Source: Heterohyrax brucei (taxonomy: Eukaryota; Chordata; Mammalia; Hyracoidea; Procaviidae). From it: a DNA stretch of 64,000 nucleotides. Both the position numbers and the translations under genes were made by a program. The notes below the pieces were generated by a model. It did not search any database, was not told where the DNA came from, and saw only the letters and a list, made by a program, of their open reading frames with translations. Shown here in pieces: positions 40,901-46,900 of this stretch. Every line of letters starts with the position of its first letter. Positions within the stretch are counted from its first letter, which is position 1. The stretch covers positions 57,162,333-57,226,332 of the forward strand of contig CM053141.1 in assembly GCA_028571685.1 (NCBI GenBank), given 5' to 3'.

Positions 40901-43900
40901 GAGAGGAGGGGAAAGGAGACTGTTGGGAGGATGAGACATGTATGGAGCAGAAAGGAAAAGTGTGCAGTCACCGGACAGGGAGAGCAGTGGAAGCTGCATA
41001 TAGGGGGGCATGTAAATTTACATGTGAATGCACATTTTCACTCAGTTATGTTAAAAAAAAAACAAAACTGCTCTCATTTGAGAAACACAGATCACATCAG
41101 AAGCCCTCAGACTGCCCTGAGGTCCCAGCAGAGGTTTCCCAAGATGAGATGGGATCAGTATGAATCAGAATCTACCTGAAAGCAGTAGGTTTGGTTTTTG
41201 GTTTGGGTACTTTACAGTGAAAACATGGCAGTGATTTCTGGGAGAGAGAAAGACAGGGAGGGGGAGGAAACACAAAAAAGGCGGAGTGTCATTCACTGAA
41301 ATGAGAGAAAATTGTTTGGTAGGTGTCTATATGATAAAAAAAATGAGTGTTTGGGGAGCAAATAACTGAATTCAGTGAATTCTCCTAGGCAGAAATTCAC
41401 ACTAAGTTGGGTCGGGGAGGGCTTACAAACCACACTGCTGGTATTAGTTGCTGTCAAATCAGCCCTGACTCATGGTGTGACCTCACGTATCCACAGTACA
41501 CAGCTCCGTGGGATTTTCAAGGGTGTTACCTTTCAGAGGCAGATCACCAGCTCTTCTTCTGAGGTACCGCTGTGTGGGTTTGAACCGCCAACCTTTCAGC
41601 TCGTAGTGTGGCTCTTAACTGTGTGTACCACCCAGGGAGTCCTTATAAGCCACATTTAAGAATCTTATTTTTACAGACAGCTTAGAAGCATTAAATGGTT
41701 TTCCACTGGAAGAGGTAAATCTATTCTGTGTTCAGAAAAACCAGATTTCTGGATCACATTTTGGGGGGACATCGAGGCCATTTGACATAACTAGCCCATT
41801 GCTAAGAGAGTCTTCTGCACCACATATTGGTGAGTGGCACCTGAGGTCTTTTTAAAAGCTAGCAAGCTGCCATCTGAGGTACACCAAATGCTCCCAACTC
41901 ATCCAGAACAGATGCTCACAGAGAACAACAAACACATGAGGGAAAAAGAGCTTGGGAGACAGAAGAACCGTGTGAATGGGAGACTGTATCGACATGCAAT
42001 CACAAGAACCAGACAGTGCCTGGCCACCACCAAAAAGACAGCTGTGATGGGACACAGTGTTGAGACCCTGTGGCAACACGAGAAAAAGAGGAGTGCAGCT
42101 CAAGAACTCTACTAAAAGACCACAATTGATGGTCTGATGGCCTGAAGGATCCCCTGGGAGCATGGCCCCTACACCTGCTGCTGCTCCTGATGAGAAAACA
42201 CTACTGAAGTCAACTCTTTGGGCAAAAATGGATCGGACCCGGAGACACAGTGTAACCATATGTTATGTGTACTTTATGGTTCTGTGCATTTATAGGAGGC
42301 CGCCATCCTACTGGAGAGGAGGGGACAGGAACTTGTTAAGAGGATACTACAAGTACAGAATGAAAAGAAGGAGTGTGCTGTCACCAGGCAAGGAGAGCAG
42401 AAGGAGCTACAGACGGGTGGGCATACAAAATTAATTTGGATTATATACTTCCACTTAATCACAATTAAAAAACTTAAAGGAAAACCAGATTTCTGGCTGT
42501 ACAAGGGCAAAACAAGAGTAGAAAGAATAATAACTAGAAGCCAAGCCAGCCAAGTGCCGTCAATTAGAAAGGTATTTCAAAATAGTTTGCTTTCACTGTA
42601 AATTAGAATTACCTTCTGATAATATATTTTTGGAAACTTTATATGGTGCCTTTTTATGCACTGCCCTTCTTCCAAATAAAACCAAACAAACCCACTGCCA
42701 CTGAGTCAATTCTGAGTAACTATAGCCCTACAGGATAGAGTAAAACTGCCATTGGGTTTCCAAGGAACAGCTGATTGATTCAAATTACTGATGTTTTGGT
42801 TGACAGGGAAACGCTTAACCACTATGCCATCAGGCTTTACCCTTCCAAATAGCTTCACATATAATAAACGTAGAAGCTTAGAATATAAAAAATTAAAATA
42901 AAAAAACAACAGAAGTAAAATTTAGCTGCTAAACTATTTTATTTTACACAGTCGTAAAATACAGTCCTAAGTGAAAGCCTAAAATTACAAAAGCGCTATT
43001 GCTCATGCTGTACCATTTGAGAGAAGCCTCTTGGAAAGTAAAGCCGCACGCTGCTTCACTCTATATAGAGCTTTGATATGGTGTCCACTTTCTATGCTTG
43101 ATCATGCGACAATCAATATTTACTCAAGGGATAACTAACTTTATCCAGAGCCGTCGGAGGAAGAAGAGAAGCTTACAAATAAGAAATAATGTCATACAAA
43201 CACATCTACTATGCCCTAAGAGGTCCAACCTCCTTTGTTCATTGAAGGCAAACCTCAGCAGGCAAAGTTCTAAAATTCTCATCCACAAAACTTGGAGAAC
43301 TTACATTTCAGTTTGGGACAGAAGATCAATGGATGAAGAGATATTTGCACTACAGCTGTAGGGCAGGTAGTTGGCTGGGACTTCAGTGGGCAGGATCAAG
43401 AGGAAACACTCTGGCACAGCACCCCTCTACTAAATGTACTGTTGACACTGAGCCTTTGCTGTGTGGTAGGGGCTATGGGGTGGGGGGAATGTGGACCAGC
43501 AGGTGCAGCCAGAGCAATCCACAGCCATCGGCCTCGTGGTTGTTGCAGAGCACGATTCACCAGCCAGGCTCTTGTTTTTTACGTTCATTCCACAGCACTG
43601 GCCTCCACACCAAATGCTCTGTGTTAGGACCTCAGGTTCCAGAGAGAAAACCAGTACCTGTCCTACCTTTACCTCCTCTTAAAAGGACATCCTCAGGACC
43701 ACTGTACATGGCAGCTCATGGCACGCCTCCAGGGCAGCTACTCCTATCGAGTCTGATGCGAGTAGCATCCTCTGAAAGTGTGCAGGAAGGGAGTCTTGGT
43801 GCTTGGGCTGCCCTGGGTGAGCTGACACTCCCCTCATTCGTACCCATATGCCTCATGTGTGGCACTCACGTGCTGCCATTTTTGCTCCCCTGCCAGTCTG

Positions 43901-46900
43901 GGAGCTTTCGAGGGTTCTACCACCAGGGTTGAATTTAGCGCTGGAAACAGCCTCACTTCCTACCAGGAGAGAACCTTCCCAATGTTTCCCCATCAGAAGT
44001 CTCACACTGTCCCAGAACCTGATTCCTCTCTGACAGCCCCTGCCACTTTATGTCCTTTTCAGTGATGTAAGGAGCACTGGTAGTACTGTGGTTAAAGCGT
44101 TCACCTGCTAACCATAAGCTCAGCAGTTTGAATTCACTAGGCCATCTGCAGGAGAACACTGCGGCAGTCTGTTTCTGTCAAGATTTGCAGCCTTGCACAC
44201 CTTACAGGGTTGCCATGAGTCAAAACCAACTCAACAGCAGTGGGTCTGGTTTGACTTGGGGCAGTCATACGGGCCCTTGTATTATCTCCTTTAGACCTTT
44301 GGGTGATGAAACTATTTGCTCTTGACTACCGACCTAAAGGATGGTAGTGCAGACCCACCCAGCAGTACCACAGAAGAAAGACCTAACAATCTGCTTCAGT
44401 AAAGATCACAGCCTTGGAAAATAGGGACCATTTCAACTCAGTAACGCGTGACGTTGCCATGAGTCAAAACCGACATAACATCAATGGGTTGGTTTTTGTT
44501 TATCAACTCTTTTACTAGGTTACAAGCTCCCTGTGGGAAACCTTGTTGGTGAAGTAGTTAGTGCTACATCTGCTAACCAAAAGGTCAGCAGTTCAAATCT
44601 GCCAGGTGCTCCTTGGAAACTACAGAGTAGTTCTACTCTAACCTATAGGGTCGCTATGAGTCAGAATTGACTTGACAGCAGTGGAAAAAAAACTCCCTAT
44701 GCAGTCTTTGGGTTGTGTAAACTGTTAACATGTTCAGCTGCTAACCAAAAGCATGGAGGTTTGAGTTTACCCAAAAGCACCTTGAAAGAAAAGTCTACTT
44801 CCAAAAAACATGGCAATTGAGACTGCTCCGGAGTACAGTTGTACGCTGCCATGTGGCATCACAGTGAGTCAGAGTCACCTGATGGCAAATGGTTTATAAG
44901 TTCCCTGTGCTAGTTGCTTATTGCTGCTGTCACAATGTCCACAAACTTGGTACCTAAAAAGTGATACCGATTTTACATCTTAGTCTAGAGCTAAGAAACC
45001 CAAGATGGGTCTCACAGGATCAAAATCAAGGTGTTGGCGTCAGAGGCTGTAGGTAAAATCTTTTTCCTTGCCTCTTCCAGCTTTTAGAGTCTTCCTAAAT
45101 TTCTTGGCTCATGGCCCCAAGACAGCAATTACATCACTCTGACTCCACAATCACATCTAACTAGTAGGAAAGAAGCTAAATTAGTACGTATTAAGTAATT
45201 CCCAGGCTACAAAGTGGGTCTTACATTAAAAAAAAAAAAGGGAAACCACTGTCATCAAGTCCATCCTGACTTATAGTGACCCTATAAGATACAGCAGCAC
45301 TGCCTCGAGAGTTTTCAAGGAGCATCTGGTGGATTTGAACTGCTGACCACTTGGTTAGCACTAAACCACTATGCCACCAGAGTTTCCACCCACCCACTGC
45401 TATCAGTTCAGCTGGACTCATAGTGATTCTAGAGGTCAAAGTAGAGCTGCCCTACGGAGGTTTCAAGAAGCACCTTGCAGATTTGAACTGCCAACCTGTT
45501 GGTTAACAGACATAGCATTTAACCTACTACCCCACAAGGGTTTCCTCCCAAAAAACCAAACCCACTGCTGTGGCGTTGGGTCTGACTCAGAGAGACCCTA
45601 GAGGTCAGAGTAGAACTGCCTCATGGAGTTTCCAAGGAGCCCCCGGTGTATTTGAACCTCCAATCTTTCGGTTAGCAGATGTAGCACTTAACCCACCACA
45701 TCACCAGTGTTTCCACAGTAGTATTTTATTCATGCCTCATTGTTACCTCTAGAATGAGGTAACCCCAACTTTACAGATACAAAAATGAGACTCAGAGGAA
45801 TAAAGTAATTCACTCAAGGTTACTCTGAGACTCTACGTCTGCACATGGACTGAAGTTCAAAGCCACCTGACTCCACAATTATGGGCTTCCCACCACCCTA
45901 TAATGACCATTTGGCCAATGGCTCCTTGCCCATCATTACCCAGTGTGTCCCCTAAAGCCATTCACTGCCAGCTCTCTCAGATCTCCCTGCCCTGTAACTC
46001 ATACCTTTTCCCTGAAAACCAGTCACAGCTGCCCCAGGACCCCTGTTTGCAGGCCAGCCCAGCCCCTGTGAACCAGGCAGAAAAGTGGCAGGGGCAGAAA
46101 GCAGGAAGAATGAAGAGGACGGAAGGACTTATAAAGGACCCACAACCAGCAGGACTGCTGTGCACAGTCTCCTGGCCACGGGGGGGAAAGAGTGAGGCAT
46201 CCACTACAACAGGTGACGATTGTCCACTGGAGCACTACGTTCCTAATTAAACACTAAGCATGAGGCAGCGGTGACACCATTTAAGTCTGTGCTGAAAGTG
46301 AAGTAAACAAAAGTTCAGAGTTTAATCCAAATACTATGCGGAGATACAAGGACTTTGATTTAGAATGTGTTCTTCAAAACAGTCTCCAAGGACACACTTG
46401 GCTTAACTGAATTACATTTCAAGGAGACACGGTGGGTGGCAAGGCCCATGTGCAGGGTTTTGTCAAGTTGCAAGTCTAGATAATAGGCTTTTTAAATCTT
46501 TGAGGTCTGAAAAGCACCACAGAAATCCCACTCACTTCCACCTAATTTGATCCAGTAAATTTAACGCTGTGAAGGACTGATGGGGCAACAGGCCAACAAC
46601 TAACGAATTTCAGGCCTGCGTTTAATGTCCGCGGACCCTTGAGGGTCACGTGCAGCCGAGTCACTCACGGGTCGGGTAAGGGCCAGAGCTAAAGGTCAGA
46701 CTGGAAGATAGCAGGAATCATTCGCTGAGCTTGTCGGGGTGAAGGCGGGTGCTCAGGAAAGATCGCGCGGAGGTCAGGAACAGGGTTTCGGCCTGGTTGG
46801 CCAAAGACACTGCTTTACAACGCCCAGCGGGGCGCGAGCCCGAGAGCCCAGCCGCGCAGGGCGGAGCTGGAAGTCCTCCACGGCGGCGCCGCCGCCACTG

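Noticed and set aside
43333-43932. 199-codon open frame on the plus strand in intron 1
   Set aside because: No recognisable domain, low-complexity composition, several overlapping frames of similar length in the same G+C-richer block, and no splice or promoter context.
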